A DNA stretch of 64,000 nucleotides from JANLQX01 sp031418775 (lineage in GTDB: Bacteria; Actinomycetota; Acidimicrobiia; Acidimicrobiales; JANYDT01), in assembly GCA_031418775.1 (NCBI GenBank), contig JANOJN010000079.1:1-64000 (forward strand), given 5' to 3'. Under the pieces are notes generated by a model, which worked only from the letters and a program-made list of their open reading frames with translations, was not told the origin of the DNA and made no database searches. The stretch's first letter is position 1; each line of letters starts with the position of its first letter. Shown one piece after another: positions 17,290-26,258 of this stretch. Position numbers and translations under genes: made by a program.

Positions 17290-19758
17290 GTGAGAGCGGT
17301 CGTCTACCGGTACCGGTCGACGCTCCGATCCAATTGGCGTTCCTGGACGGTCCTCGCCCTGGCGGTCGGTCTCGCATTGAGCTTCGCTCTGGCAGCCGCA
17401 GCGGATGCCCGGCGCACCGACACCGCATTGCCCCGGGCACTCGCTTCCGGGCGTTCAGCAGATGTGTTGGTGAGCGGTGATCAATCAGCGATGGGCCGCT
17501 CGGCAGCGCTTTCCTACCTCGACGAGATCGAGCACCTTCCCGGTGTCGAGCGATCGACGCGGATCGGCGGCGTGTACCTCGTTGAGCTCAACGAAGACGG
17601 CAGTGAGGGCACGCGCCTGTCCTTCGGTTCTGCCGTCGGGAAGCTGATCTCATCGCCGGGACCTGAGGGCGTGGAGACGCTTCGGCTGCTGAAGGGCCGG
17701 TTGCCCGCGACCGATCGACCGGAGGAGGTGATCGTGAATCCGGAACTATCGCGCGTCACCGGGTGGAAGATCGGCGACCGGGTGACATCGTTGCGGTTGG
17801 TTCGCCTGGAGGGCTTCGGCAAAGACGGCAACGCCGACCCGAAGACGGGTGAGCCGCTCGAGCTCACGATCGTCGGCGTGGGACGCCTCCCGAATGAGCT
17901 GCTCGACTCCGCGTCAAGCCGCAAGCCGCAGGTGTATCTGTTCCCTGCGTTTGCGGCGGCCCACCGCGACTCGACCTACTACATCTCGTCGGCGTTGAAG
18001 GTCTCCGATGTCGACTCGAAGATTGTGGAGCTCCGCTCGCAGGTCGAGAAGCTCGTCGACCGCTATCCCGGTGCACAGGTCCTCTTCTCGGTGACGAACG
18101 ACGCTCGGGTGGCTGTCCAGAACGCGTTGCGACCGCAGGTCACGACGATCTGGCTACTGGGCGCCGTCCTGTTTTTCGCTGGTCTGTTGTTGGGCGCGCA
18201 GGCGATCGGCCGCCAGATCCTCTCCCACAATCGTGATGCGCCTGCCCTTCGGGCCCTCGGCATGGCACCTCGCGATCTCGGTGCTCTCGCCATGCTGCAC
18301 GGAATCACGATCGCCGTTGCCGCGTCGATCACCGCCCTCGTGGTCGCGTGGTCCTCGAGTGCGTTCACACCGTTCGGTTCGACACGAGCTGTCGAGCCGT
18401 CACCCGGACTCAGGTTCGACGGCGCTGTACTCGGACTGGGAGTGCTCGTGATCACCGCGACACTTGCCGTCGCCTCGTGGTTGTCGGCGATGCGCGTCAC
18501 CAGGTTCTCCGTTCCCTCACCCCGTGGAGCACAGGCTTTCGGCGGGCAAGGTCGGCCATCGCGTTTCGTGAGCTTGTTGGCGTGGGCCGGCCTGCCTCCG
18601 ACCGCAGTGACGGGCTCACGTTTCGCACTTCAGCCCGGCATCGGGCGGGATGCGACCCCGGCTCGCAGCGTCCTTTCCAGCATCGCGCTTGCGGTCGCCG
18701 TTGTCGCGGCCGCGGTCTCGTTTGCTTCAAACCTGAACCACCTCCTCGGCACGCCGAGCAACTACGGCTGGGACTGGGACGTCGGCGTCGGGAACGTCTT
18801 TGGCCCGATCCTCGACGACGCGGTGGAGGCAATTCGCGCCCGACCCGAGGTCGCTGCGATCGCCGCGTTCTCCTACGGCAACGTTCGCATCGACGGAACG
18901 TCGATCGCTGCTGTCGGGTTCGATCAGCTCGATGGAACCGTCTTCCCGACAATGATCGACGGCCGGATACCGCAGGGGGAACGCGACATCGTTCTCGGCC
19001 CTCTCAGCATGAAGAAGCTCGGCCGCTCCATCGGCGACCGGGTCGACGTGGAAACCGGCCACGGGATGCGCACGATGACGATCGTGGGCACCGCGACCTT
19101 TCCGGCGATCGGGAACACCCGTACCAGCAACACCGGTCTCGGCACCGGCGCCGCGACCGTCGCTTCCGTGTTTCCGCCCTCTTCGGACCCCTCGGAGGGC
19201 CGGTTCAATGGCGTGTTCCTCCGGATCGATCCGACACTCGATCGGGCAACAGCAACGGAATCACTTCGGAAATTCTTCATCGAGCAGGGTTGCACCGATT
19301 CGGGCTGTTTCTTCACCGACGGGAAGCCCGCCGCCCTGAACGGCTACGAATCGCTGGGAGCGGTGTGGCTGCCGTTCGCCGCCGCAGTTGGCGTGTTGTT
19401 CGCGATCTCCCTCGCCCACGGCATCGTCACCACGACGAACGCCAGACGGCGCGATCTGGCCATCATGGCCGCACTCGGTCTGACCCGGCGTCAGGCAGGT
19501 CGCGTTGTGCTCTGGCAGGCGGCGACGACCATCGGGGCTGCGCTCACCGTCGGTGTACCTCTCGGCATCTTCAGCGCCAACGTGCTGTGGGGAATCTTCT
19601 GCGGGCGTCTCGGTCTGCGACGCAGTCCGAGCATCCCCGTTCTGCGGTTGATGGTCCTCTCGTCATTGGCGATGGTGAGCGCACTTGCGGTCGGTCTCGC
19701 ATTCGTTCCTTCGACCCGCAAGGCCACCGCGGCCGGTCTTTCCGTGACCGCCGAGTGA
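17290..19758 (+). CDS. FtsX/MacB-type ABC transporter permease
   Basis: 822 residues with the double FtsX-like layout. An N-terminal membrane helix follows RSNWRSW, then a large extracytoplasmic MacB-type domain, three helices around residues 285-400, a second anchor and periplasmic domain, and three C-terminal helices (ARRRDLAIMAALGLTRRQAG is the typical cytoplasmic loop). Such permeases move lipids, peptides or lipoproteins out of the membrane, or pass conformational signals. GTG 17290 is preferred over the in-frame ATG 17230 because family proteins start just before the first helix, but neither has a strong Shine-Dalgarno. Its ATPase is not the next gene: a REC-cyclase lies between them. 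First gene of the 17.3-24.2 kb operon. Confidence 0.87.
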   Translation: MRAVVYRYRSTLRSNWRSWTVLALAVGLALSFALAAAADARRTDTALPRALASGRSADVLVSGDQSAMGRSAALSYLDEIEHLPGVERSTRIGGVYLVELNEDGSEGTRLSFGSAVGKLISSPGPEGVETLRLLKGRLPATDRPEEVIVNPELSRVTGWKIGDRVTSLRLVRLEGFGKDGNADPKTGEPLELTIVGVGRLPNELLDSASSRKPQVYLFPAFAAAHRDSTYYISSALKVSDVDSKIVELRSQVEKLVDRYPGAQVLFSVTNDARVAVQNALRPQVTTIWLLGAVLFFAGLLLGAQAIGRQILSHNRDAPALRALGMAPRDLGALAMLHGITIAVAASITALVVAWSSSAFTPFGSTRAVEPSPGLRFDGAVLGLGVLVITATLAVASWLSAMRVTRFSVPSPRGAQAFGGQGRPSRFVSLLAWAGLPPTAVTGSRFALQPGIGRDATPARSVLSSIALAVAVVAAAVSFASNLNHLLGTPSNYGWDWDVGVGNVFGPILDDAVEAIRARPEVAAIAAFSYGNVRIDGTSIAAVGFDQLDGTVFPTMIDGRIPQGERDIVLGPLSMKKLGRSIGDRVDVETGHGMRTMTIVGTATFPAIGNTRTSNTGLGTGAATVASVFPPSSDPSEGRFNGVFLRIDPTLDRATATESLRKFFIEQGCTDSGCFFTDGKPAALNGYESLGAVWLPFAAAVGVLFAISLAHGIVTTTNARRRDLAIMAALGLTRRQAGRVVLWQAATTIGAALTVGVPLGIFSANVLWGIFCGRLGLRRSPSIPVLRLMVLSSLAMVSALAVGLAFVPSTRKATAAGLSVTAE

Positions 19759-19834
19759 CGGGTGTGCTGGCACCACCGAAGGACACGGGCTCACGCCCTG
19801 TGCGTGAGTCCGATCGAGGAGTTGAATCAACCAC

Positions 19835-21259
19835 ATGGGAGCAATCACGGTGTTCATCGCCGACGACAGCGTCTTCATCCGTGAGGGAGTGAAGGCCATG
19901 TTGTCTCGACAGGCCGATATCGAGATCGTCGGCATCGCGGAGGACTACGACGGACTCATCAGCGGAGCGGAGGCCACTGCCCCGAACGTCGTGGTGAGTG
20001 ATATCCGGATGCCGCCCAACTTCCATCGGGAAGGCATCGAGGCCTGCAAGATCATCCGCAAGGCGCACCCCGGTACCGGCGTTGTCATCCTCAGTCAGTA
20101 TGACGATCCGGACTACGCGATCGCGTTGCTTTCCGAAGGTGCCAGCGGTTACGGCTACCTGCTGAAGGATCGCATCGCCGAGGGCGACCAGTTGGCTCGC
20201 GCGATTCGGGAGGTTGCCTCTGGCGGATCGATGCTCGATCCCGTCATCGTCAGTGCGCTGATGAGTCCGGTTCGGCGAACCGGCGGGTTGGACGCCAGCG
20301 ACGACGCGTTGCTCGAGATGGTGGCAGAAGGTAAGCCGATCAAGGCGATCGCGATCGCCACGAAGTCGACGCCGGGCGCCGTGGAGACGAGAGTGGAGAA
20401 CCTGTTTCTGCGGCTCGCCGAAGGTGTGTCGGCCGGTACCGCGGGTTCGCTCGACCGTTTGAAGCGGCTCCACGTGGCGATTGTGTCGCGCGAGGAGCAG
20501 GGCGAGTCGCTTTCGCGTCTCCTGCCGACGGGGGTCGCCGACCGTATTCGTGCCCGAGGTGCGCATGCCGGCGACACCGAGGAGCTCAACGTGACCGTTC
20601 TGATGAGCGACATCCGCGGGTACACGACCATCAGTGAACATACTGATCCGTCGAACCTTGCTCAGCAGCTCAACCGTCACCGCTCGGAGATGAACAAAGC
20701 GATTCTTTCGGCCGGTGGAACGGTCATGCAATACGTCGGTGACGCCGTGATGGCCGTCTTCGGAGCCCCGGAGCCGTGCACCGATCACGCCGATCGCGCC
20801 CTGGTCGCCGCACACGCGATGCACGCCGCCCAGGACGCGGTGAACAACAGCTGGATTGCCCAAGGTCTCGAACCCTTTCCCCTCGGCATCGGGCTTTCGA
20901 CAGGCGACGTCGCCGCCGCCCTGCTCGGCTCGGAAGAACGGCTCGAGTACACCGTCGTCGGCGACGCCGTGAACCTCTGCCAGCGGCTCCAGCAGTTCGC
21001 CATCGACGGCGAGACCGTCGTCAGCGATCCGACCTGGGAGCAATTCACCCAGAAGCCGGAGGCAGAGGATCTCGGTCCGCAACTGGTGAAGGGACGCTCC
21101 ACGCCCGTGCGACCACGCAAGATCGCGTCACGCAACCAACCCCGCCAGCAGTCGCCGGACAGCAGTCCCGAATCGTCCGATTCGGCCGGCCGGCCGGCGC
21201 CTGGCCCAATCGACAAGAATGCGGAACGTCCGCTCGTTTCCCAGGAGGCAATGCCGTGA
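19835..21259 (+). CDS. Response regulator fused to class III adenylate cyclase, with degenerate LuxR-type HTH linker
   Basis: 474 residues. Residues 1-125 are a NarL-type receiver with phospho-acceptor Asp56 (VVVSDIRMPP) and conserved Lys in YLLKD. Residues of about 150-200 still resemble a LuxR helix-turn-helix (LLEMVAEGKPIKAIAIATKS) but the DNA-contact part is eroded. From about 245 a complete class III cyclase follows: metal Asp259 (MSDIRGYT) and Asp303 (YVGDAVMAVFG), transition-state Asn380/Arg384 (NLCQRL). It should make cAMP (or cGMP) as a homodimer when phosphorylated. The receiver resembles that of the NarL regulator starting at 26030, suggesting the fusion arose from such a protein. 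The 3' end overlaps the ABC ATPase gene (GTGA). The C-terminal 60 residues are low-complexity. Confidence 0.9.
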   Translation: MGAITVFIADDSVFIREGVKAMLSRQADIEIVGIAEDYDGLISGAEATAPNVVVSDIRMPPNFHREGIEACKIIRKAHPGTGVVILSQYDDPDYAIALLSEGASGYGYLLKDRIAEGDQLARAIREVASGGSMLDPVIVSALMSPVRRTGGLDASDDALLEMVAEGKPIKAIAIATKSTPGAVETRVENLFLRLAEGVSAGTAGSLDRLKRLHVAIVSREEQGESLSRLLPTGVADRIRARGAHAGDTEELNVTVLMSDIRGYTTISEHTDPSNLAQQLNRHRSEMNKAILSAGGTVMQYVGDAVMAVFGAPEPCTDHADRALVAAHAMHAAQDAVNNSWIAQGLEPFPLGIGLSTGDVAAALLGSEERLEYTVVGDAVNLCQRLQQFAIDGETVVSDPTWEQFTQKPEAEDLGPQLVKGRSTPVRPRKIASRNQPRQQSPDSSPESSDSAGRPAPGPIDKNAERPLVSQEAMP

Positions 21260-22017
21260 GCATCGACACGCTTTCCGATCAGAGCGTCACTCCAGGAGGA
21301 GAAGCGGCCGTGACCTCGGGCGTCGATCTCGTGGTCGATGTCCGGCAGGTGTTTCGAACGTTCGAGGCCGACATGGCTCCGGTCCGAGCCCTACGCGGTG
21401 CCGACCTGTCCGTTTCGCGTGGCGAGTTCGTTGCTGTCATGGGTCCGTCGGGGTGCGGGAAGTCGACCATGCTCAACATCATCGCCGGACTCGATATCGC
21501 CGACGACGGGGAGGTGAGCGTCGCCGGACAGCGACTCGACGGCAAGACCGAGAGCGATCTCGCGATCATGCGCCGTCGACACATCGGAATCGTGTTCCAG
21601 TTCTTCAACCTCCTCGAAGGAATGACGGCGCTGGAGAACGTGCTCATGCCGGCCCTCATCGCCGGGCGCAAACGAAAGGCGGCCGAGACCAGGGCCCGCG
21701 ACCTGCTCGACCTCCTGGGCATCGGCGACAAGGCCAAACAGGCGCCCGCCTCTCTGTCGGGCGGTCAGCGTCAGCGGTTGGCCATTGCGCGCGCTCTTGC
21801 CAACGAGCCGACGCTCCTGCTGGCCGACGAGCCCACGGGCGCTCTTGACTCGGCCGGAGGCGACGAGGTTCTCGAACTCTTCACCCGTTTGCATCGCAAC
21901 GGCCAGACGATTCTTCTGGTCACCCACGACCAACCGGTCGCCGACGCAGCCCAACGGATTGTCCGAATGAAAGATGGTCGCGTCATCGATGACGGGCGCG
22001 GCGCGCCGGTGGCGTGA
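21256..22017 (+). CDS. ABC transporter ATP-binding protein, MacB/LolD type
   Basis: 253 residues with Walker A GPSGCGKST, Q-loop (FQFFNLLEG), signature LSGGQRQR, Walker B LLADEP and switch His (VTHD). This is the class that energises FtsX/MacB-like permeases, so its partner is the 17290-19758 permease. GTG 21256 overlaps the cyclase stop (GTGA) and AGGAGG lies at 21242-21247, eight bases upstream; longer frames running back inside the cyclase gene are rejected for this reason. The first 25 residues are a variable extension before the ATPase fold begins. Confidence 0.92.
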   Translation: MSIDTLSDQSVTPGGEAAVTSGVDLVVDVRQVFRTFEADMAPVRALRGADLSVSRGEFVAVMGPSGCGKSTMLNIIAGLDIADDGEVSVAGQRLDGKTESDLAIMRRRHIGIVFQFFNLLEGMTALENVLMPALIAGRKRKAAETRARDLLDLLGIGDKAKQAPASLSGGQRQRLAIARALANEPTLLLADEPTGALDSAGGDEVLELFTRLHRNGQTILLVTHDQPVADAAQRIVRMKDGRVIDDGRGAPVA

Positions 22018-22054
22018 CGCACCGCTCGAAGGCACAACGAACGAACGAGGGCAC

Positions 22055-24184
22055 GTGAGCTCCCAATCGTGGGCGGGACGAGTGGTGTTTCCAGCAGGCG
22101 ACGGAGACACCATCCGTCGACGTTCCACCGCGCTCGTCGCCTGGGTCGCAGCATTGTTCATGAGCGTATGGGCCCTCGGTCTGTCACTTCGGACGGCGGC
22201 GATCTCGCCCACGGTGGTCATCGTGGGTGCTGTAGGTCTGATGTGGTCCCTCGGAGCGGGAATGGCGGTTCGACGAAGCCCAACCCGGTGGAATGCAACG
22301 GCGCTGGCGCTTGCCGCAGTCGTCGCGACGGGCGCGCTCTCATGGTCGGCGAACAGGTCGACCGGTCTTTCCGGACCGGCATCCATGCTGGCGGACGCAG
22401 GCGAGCGCTTCGCGCTGACGCTGACACCCGTTCTCGTCCTCCATCTGCTCCTGACGCTTCCGGACGGCCGACTGGCCGGCACCGGCTCGCGCCGCGTTCT
22501 TCTCGGCGCATATGCCATCGCCGTTGTGCTCGCTCTGGCGCTGCTCGGCGATCGAGACACGGTGAGCGCATGGCCGATCGTTGCGCTGTGGGTCCTGACG
22601 GTTGGCGCTCTCCCCATCGCTCATGCGAGTTACCGCTCCGCGAGTGTTCTGACGCAGCGTCGGATGCAGTGGACCGGATGGGGAGCCGTTGTTGCGATCG
22701 AGATCGCGTTGGTCGCGGGGGCTTTGACGCTCGCCCTCGGCTGGCCGGACCACGCGGCTGATGTGGCGCTGGTCGCGTCCGGGCTGTTGCCGATGTCGAT
22801 CGCCGCAGGTACGGTTCCCCGGCTCCTGTCCCGAATCGACAGGCTGCTCACGCACACGGTGTCGGTGACCGGGCTGACCGTGCTCATCGCGGCGGCGTAC
22901 CTCTTGGCGTTGGCCGCGTTCGGGCGCCGACCGTCGGGCAGCGAGCGGTCGCTGTTCGTGCTCTCCATGGCCGCAGCCGCTGGCGCGGCGCTTTGCTATC
23001 AACCGGCTCGGGCCTGGCTCGGGGATCGCGCGAACCGGGTTGTCTACGGAGAACGGGTGTCTCCCGATGAAGCACTCCGGACCTGGAGCTCGCGTCTTTC
23101 CCGGGCAATCCCGCTCGACGAGCTACTTCTGCAACTTGCGGAGACCCTGCGGAAGTCCCTGCAACTGCGAAGTGCGCAGATCTGGACCGGCAGCCACGGG
23201 CATTACGAGGTCGCCGCGATGGTTCCCCATCGGCCGACCTCTCCGCTCACCGTTGGCGAGAAGGAGCGTGCCGTCGTCAGTCGGGCCGGCGTCTCGGGCG
23301 GAACGTGGCTCGACATCTGGCTGTCGGGCCTCGTCGGGCCCGACGTCACGGCATCGACGAGGGTGGCCCCGATCGCGCACAGTGGTGAGATGCTCGGTCT
23401 GATCGTATGCGAACGAAGTAGTGATGCCGCTTCCTTCACCGAGGAGGACGACAGAGTGCTGACCGAGTTGGCGCGACAGGTTGGGCTCGCCCTTCACAAC
23501 GTGCAACTCGACACGGCGTTGCAGGCGTCGCTGGATGAGCTCCGTCGAACGAACGAGGAGTTGCGGGCGTCCCGTATTCGCATTGTCGCGGCAGGAGACA
23601 CGGAACGGCGAAAACTGGAGCGGAATCTTCACGACGGTGCCCAACAGCATCTCGTCGCGCTTGCAGTGAAGCTCCGGCTCGCGAAAGACGCCGTCGTCGA
23701 CGACCCGGCCGACGCCGAGTCGATGATCGACGAGATCCGCGGCAACCTCCAGGAGGCGATCACCGAGCTGCGTTCTCTTGCCCATGGCATCTTCCCGCCA
23801 TTGCTCGTCTCCGGTGGGTTGGGCGAAGCCCTACCGGCGGCCGCGGCCAGAGCGGCTCTGCCGACCATGGCCGAGGTGAACGTTGCCCGCCATCCACAAG
23901 AAGTCGAGGCGGCGATCTACTTCTGCTGCATGGAGGCACTGCAAAACGCCGGCAAGCACGCCGGCGACAAGGCCAGCGCGCTCGTGCGGGTCTGGGAGGA
24001 CGCCCAGTTCCTGCACTGGGAGGTTTCCGATGATGGTCTCGGGTTCGACCAGACCAATGGCCGCGGCGACGGACACGGTTTCGTGAACATGCGCGATCGC
24101 ATGGGCGCTTTCGGTGGAACGGTTGCTGTCGTGAGTGCGTCCGGCCGGGGCACCTCGATACACGGATCGGTACCGTTGGCTTGA
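22055..24184 (+). CDS. Membrane sensor histidine kinase, NarL/DesK (HisKA_3) type with GAF-like domain
   Basis: 709 residues: about eight to ten membrane helices (roughly 20-330), a GAF-like sensory domain (roughly 350-500), the HisKA_3 dimerisation helix with phospho-acceptor His526 (ERRKLERNLHDGAQQHLVAL), then an HATPase domain with N-box ALQNAGKHA and G-box DDGLGFD. It should autophosphorylate on His526 and pass phosphate to a NarL-type receiver; the operon neighbour REC-cyclase and the regulators at 24853-26030 are the obvious partners. GTG 22055 is chosen because GAGG stands six bases upstream and the next residues lead into the first helix. It converges with the CBS gene. Confidence 0.9.
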   Translation: MSSQSWAGRVVFPAGDGDTIRRRSTALVAWVAALFMSVWALGLSLRTAAISPTVVIVGAVGLMWSLGAGMAVRRSPTRWNATALALAAVVATGALSWSANRSTGLSGPASMLADAGERFALTLTPVLVLHLLLTLPDGRLAGTGSRRVLLGAYAIAVVLALALLGDRDTVSAWPIVALWVLTVGALPIAHASYRSASVLTQRRMQWTGWGAVVAIEIALVAGALTLALGWPDHAADVALVASGLLPMSIAAGTVPRLLSRIDRLLTHTVSVTGLTVLIAAAYLLALAAFGRRPSGSERSLFVLSMAAAAGAALCYQPARAWLGDRANRVVYGERVSPDEALRTWSSRLSRAIPLDELLLQLAETLRKSLQLRSAQIWTGSHGHYEVAAMVPHRPTSPLTVGEKERAVVSRAGVSGGTWLDIWLSGLVGPDVTASTRVAPIAHSGEMLGLIVCERSSDAASFTEEDDRVLTELARQVGLALHNVQLDTALQASLDELRRTNEELRASRIRIVAAGDTERRKLERNLHDGAQQHLVALAVKLRLAKDAVVDDPADAESMIDEIRGNLQEAITELRSLAHGIFPPLLVSGGLGEALPAAAARAALPTMAEVNVARHPQEVEAAIYFCCMEALQNAGKHAGDKASALVRVWEDAQFLHWEVSDDGLGFDQTNGRGDGHGFVNMRDRMGAFGGTVAVVSASGRGTSIHGSVPLA

Positions 24185-24243
24185 GACGTTGCTGCTCGGC
24201 GAGCGGCCGGCGTCAGCCCTGTTCAGAAATCGCTGCCTCGGGC

Positions 24244-24678
24244 TCAGCGGCCGTGCGTGATGTAGTCGCCCAACGCCGTCGCCTCATCTTGGATCTCGGC
24301 AACCCGGCGTTTCACGACGTCGCCGATGCTGACGATACCGACGAGGGCTCCGTCTCTGATCACGGGAAGATGACGTATGTGCTGCTCGGTCATCGCGCTC
24401 ATCAGCTGTTCCATGGTGTCCGTGGGCGAGCAGGTGATCACGTTGGTCGTCATCACGTCACGGACCGCCCGTTCGAGAACCGCCGCTCCGTCTCGTGAGA
24501 TCGCCGCCACGATGTCACGTTCACTGAGAATGCCGGCAACGGCGCCGTCGGGGGCAACCACTACGAGAGCCCCGATGCGTCGCCTCCCGAGTTCGGCCAC
24601 AGCGGAGAGCAACGTCTGGTCCGGGCCGATCGTCGCGACCTCAGATCCTTTTCCCTGTAAGACACCGTCGACGCGCAT
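24244..24678 (-). CDS. Two-CBS-domain protein
   Basis: 144 residues formed by a Bateman pair: CBS1 (about 8-62, GALVVVAPDGAVAGILSERD) and CBS2 (about 72-130, VMTTNVITCSPTDT, IRHLPVIRDGALVGIVS). Such stand-alone modules bind adenosine ligands (AMP, ATP, SAM, c-di-AMP) and act on partners or as energy sensors. AGGAGG precedes the ATG with a good spacing. It is the last gene of a minus-strand group with two response regulators; a 175-bp gap separates it from the lone receiver, so it may have its own promoter. Confidence 0.88.
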   Translation of the reverse strand: MRVDGVLQGKGSEVATIGPDQTLLSAVAELGRRRIGALVVVAPDGAVAGILSERDIVAAISRDGAAVLERAVRDVMTTNVITCSPTDTMEQLMSAMTEQHIRHLPVIRDGALVGIVSIGDVVKRRVAEIQDEATALGDYITHGR

Positions 24679-24852
24679 TGCTGCCTCCTTGGCGCGATGC
24701 GGACCGGTTTGCGCCGCATCTGTGTCCTGATCGTAGGCCGACCCCGACGAACGTGCACGGCTCGTTGAAGAGGGGCCGTTTGTTGTGACGACCGTCCCTC
24801 CGGTGATGGCATACGAGCTAGCGGACCGGAAGGCGGTTGCCGCTCCGAACGA

Positions 24853-25281
24853 TCACGCGGGATCGCGGCGCCAGGTGGGATCGCCGCCGGCCTCCCAGAG
24901 GCGACGCACGAAGCGGGGAGAGAGCTCGTCCTTGTTGACGTAGGCCACGGCACCGCATGAGCGCGCGCCGGGAGGGAGGTCGTCGACGGCGTAGGTCGAC
25001 ACGAGGATGACGAAGGTTTCGGGGAAGGTCATCGTGATGATGCGTGTCGCCTCGACGCCATCGATCGCCCCCATGTTGATGTCCATCAGCACCACTGCAG
25101 GACGCAATTCCTCGACGAGGACAACTGCTTCCTCCCCCGAGGTGGCTTCGCCGACGAGTTCGAAACCCGGGACCCGAGCGATCACCGCTCGGGCGGCGTC
25201 GCGGAACGGAGCCTGGTCGTCAACGACGAGAACGCGAATGCTGTCGACATCGGACCTGCTCGAATCTGTCGGTAGGTTCAT
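24853..25281 (-). CDS. Single-domain response regulator (CheY-like receiver)
   Basis: 142 residues from ATG 25281 (ATG 25296 is an in-frame alternative). The acidic pocket DDQ (21-22), phospho-acceptor Asp67 (VVLMDINM), the Ser of LVSTYAVDD and Lys of VNKDE are all present, so phosphorylation is expected. No output domain follows; the protein ends about 25 residues after the receiver. It starts 20-35 bp after the NarL regulator's stop, so the two are one transcript and may share the kinase encoded at 22055-24184. It could act as a phosphate sink or bind a partner. Confidence 0.85.
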   Translation of the reverse strand: MNLPTDSSRSDVDSIRVLVVDDQAPFRDAARAVIARVPGFELVGEATSGEEAVVLVEELRPAVVLMDINMGAIDGVEATRIITMTFPETFVILVSTYAVDDLPPGARSCGAVAYVNKDELSPRFVRRLWEAGGDPTWRRDPA

Positions 25282-25316
25282 AAGCACACATCCCATGACA
25301 CGTACAGCTTGACCGT

Positions 25317-26030
25317 TCAGCGAGGAGGTGAGAACCGTGCTGTTACCTCGGTCGAGGTGTTGCCAGCATCACCACTGGACAGGAACATCAACACGGCGCT
25401 CACCCGTCGATTGACGTCGGGTTCCTCATTGAGATGCAGCTTCGAGAAGATCGCGTTGATGTGTTTCTCCACTGCCCGCTCAGATAGGACAAGCGCAGCG
25501 GCGATCGCCGCGTTGGACTTCCCTTGTGCCATGGCGCCCAAGACCTCTCGCTCGCGTGGCGTGAGGAATTCGAGTGGCGTCTTCGTCGACCGGCGTGATG
25601 AGGCGACGAGGTGCTCGACAACCTGGGGGTCGATGACTGCGCCTCCTGCGGCAACCACTCGCACCGCTTCCAGAAGATCGTCGACGGCGGCAACGCGGTC
25701 CTTGAGCAGGTACCCGCGGCGCGCCGACCCCCCGGCCAGAAGGGTGACCGCATAAGCCGGAGAGACGTACTGGCTGAGCACGATGACGCCGATCTCCGGA
25801 TTGGACTCACTGAACACAGCGGCTGCTCGGATTCCTTCGTCGGTGCCGGTCGGAGGCATGCGGATGTCGGTGATGACGACGTCAGGCCGGGACTCGTCAA
25901 CCACGGCGAGAAGCGTGTCGTAGTCGACAGCCGTGCCGACGAGCTCGAACCCCGCGCTCGACGAGAGCAGACGCGCCAGGCCATCGCGCAACAGTGCGTT
26001 GTCTTCGGCGACAACGACTCGAATTGTCAT
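25317..26030 (-). CDS. NarL/FixJ-family response regulator
   Basis: 237 residues: receiver (1-125) with Asp55 in VVITDIRMPP and Lys in YLLKDR, then a LuxR helix-turn-helix (about 155-210, LTPREREVLGAMAQGKSNAAIAAAL, then SERAVEKHINAIFSKL). It is an intact transcription factor. The receiver is close to that of the REC-cyclase gene 19835-21259, including the extra TDEGI insertion after MPP. ATG 26030 is chosen because the receiver begins there (MTIRVVVAED); the longer frame upstream has no support. It is divergent from the FAD oxidoreductase; 26031-26258 (228 bp) is non-coding and probably holds both promoters. Confidence 0.9.
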   Translation of the reverse strand: MTIRVVVAEDNALLRDGLARLLSSSAGFELVGTAVDYDTLLAVVDESRPDVVITDIRMPPTGTDEGIRAAAVFSESNPEIGVIVLSQYVSPAYAVTLLAGGSARRGYLLKDRVAAVDDLLEAVRVVAAGGAVIDPQVVEHLVASSRRSTKTPLEFLTPREREVLGAMAQGKSNAAIAAALVLSERAVEKHINAIFSKLHLNEEPDVNRRVSAVLMFLSSGDAGNTSTEVTARFSPPR

Positions 26031-26258
26031 GGGTGCAATGTAGCGGTGCGGGGCAGAAGGGGGCAGTGAGCGCGGGTCGGGCCGATGACGGGCACGCCGG
26101 GGTGAGGATACGAACGCGACTCCTGTGTCGTGAGAGTGCAGACCTTCGTGTTGGGGGAGGGCTGGCATCACCTCGTGTCCGCGTGCCCGCGCCCTTGGTC
26201 GAGCGCTGCGGTTCACCGAAGCTGTTCTCCCCGTAGAGTCGGGGTCAAGGAGTTAGAT

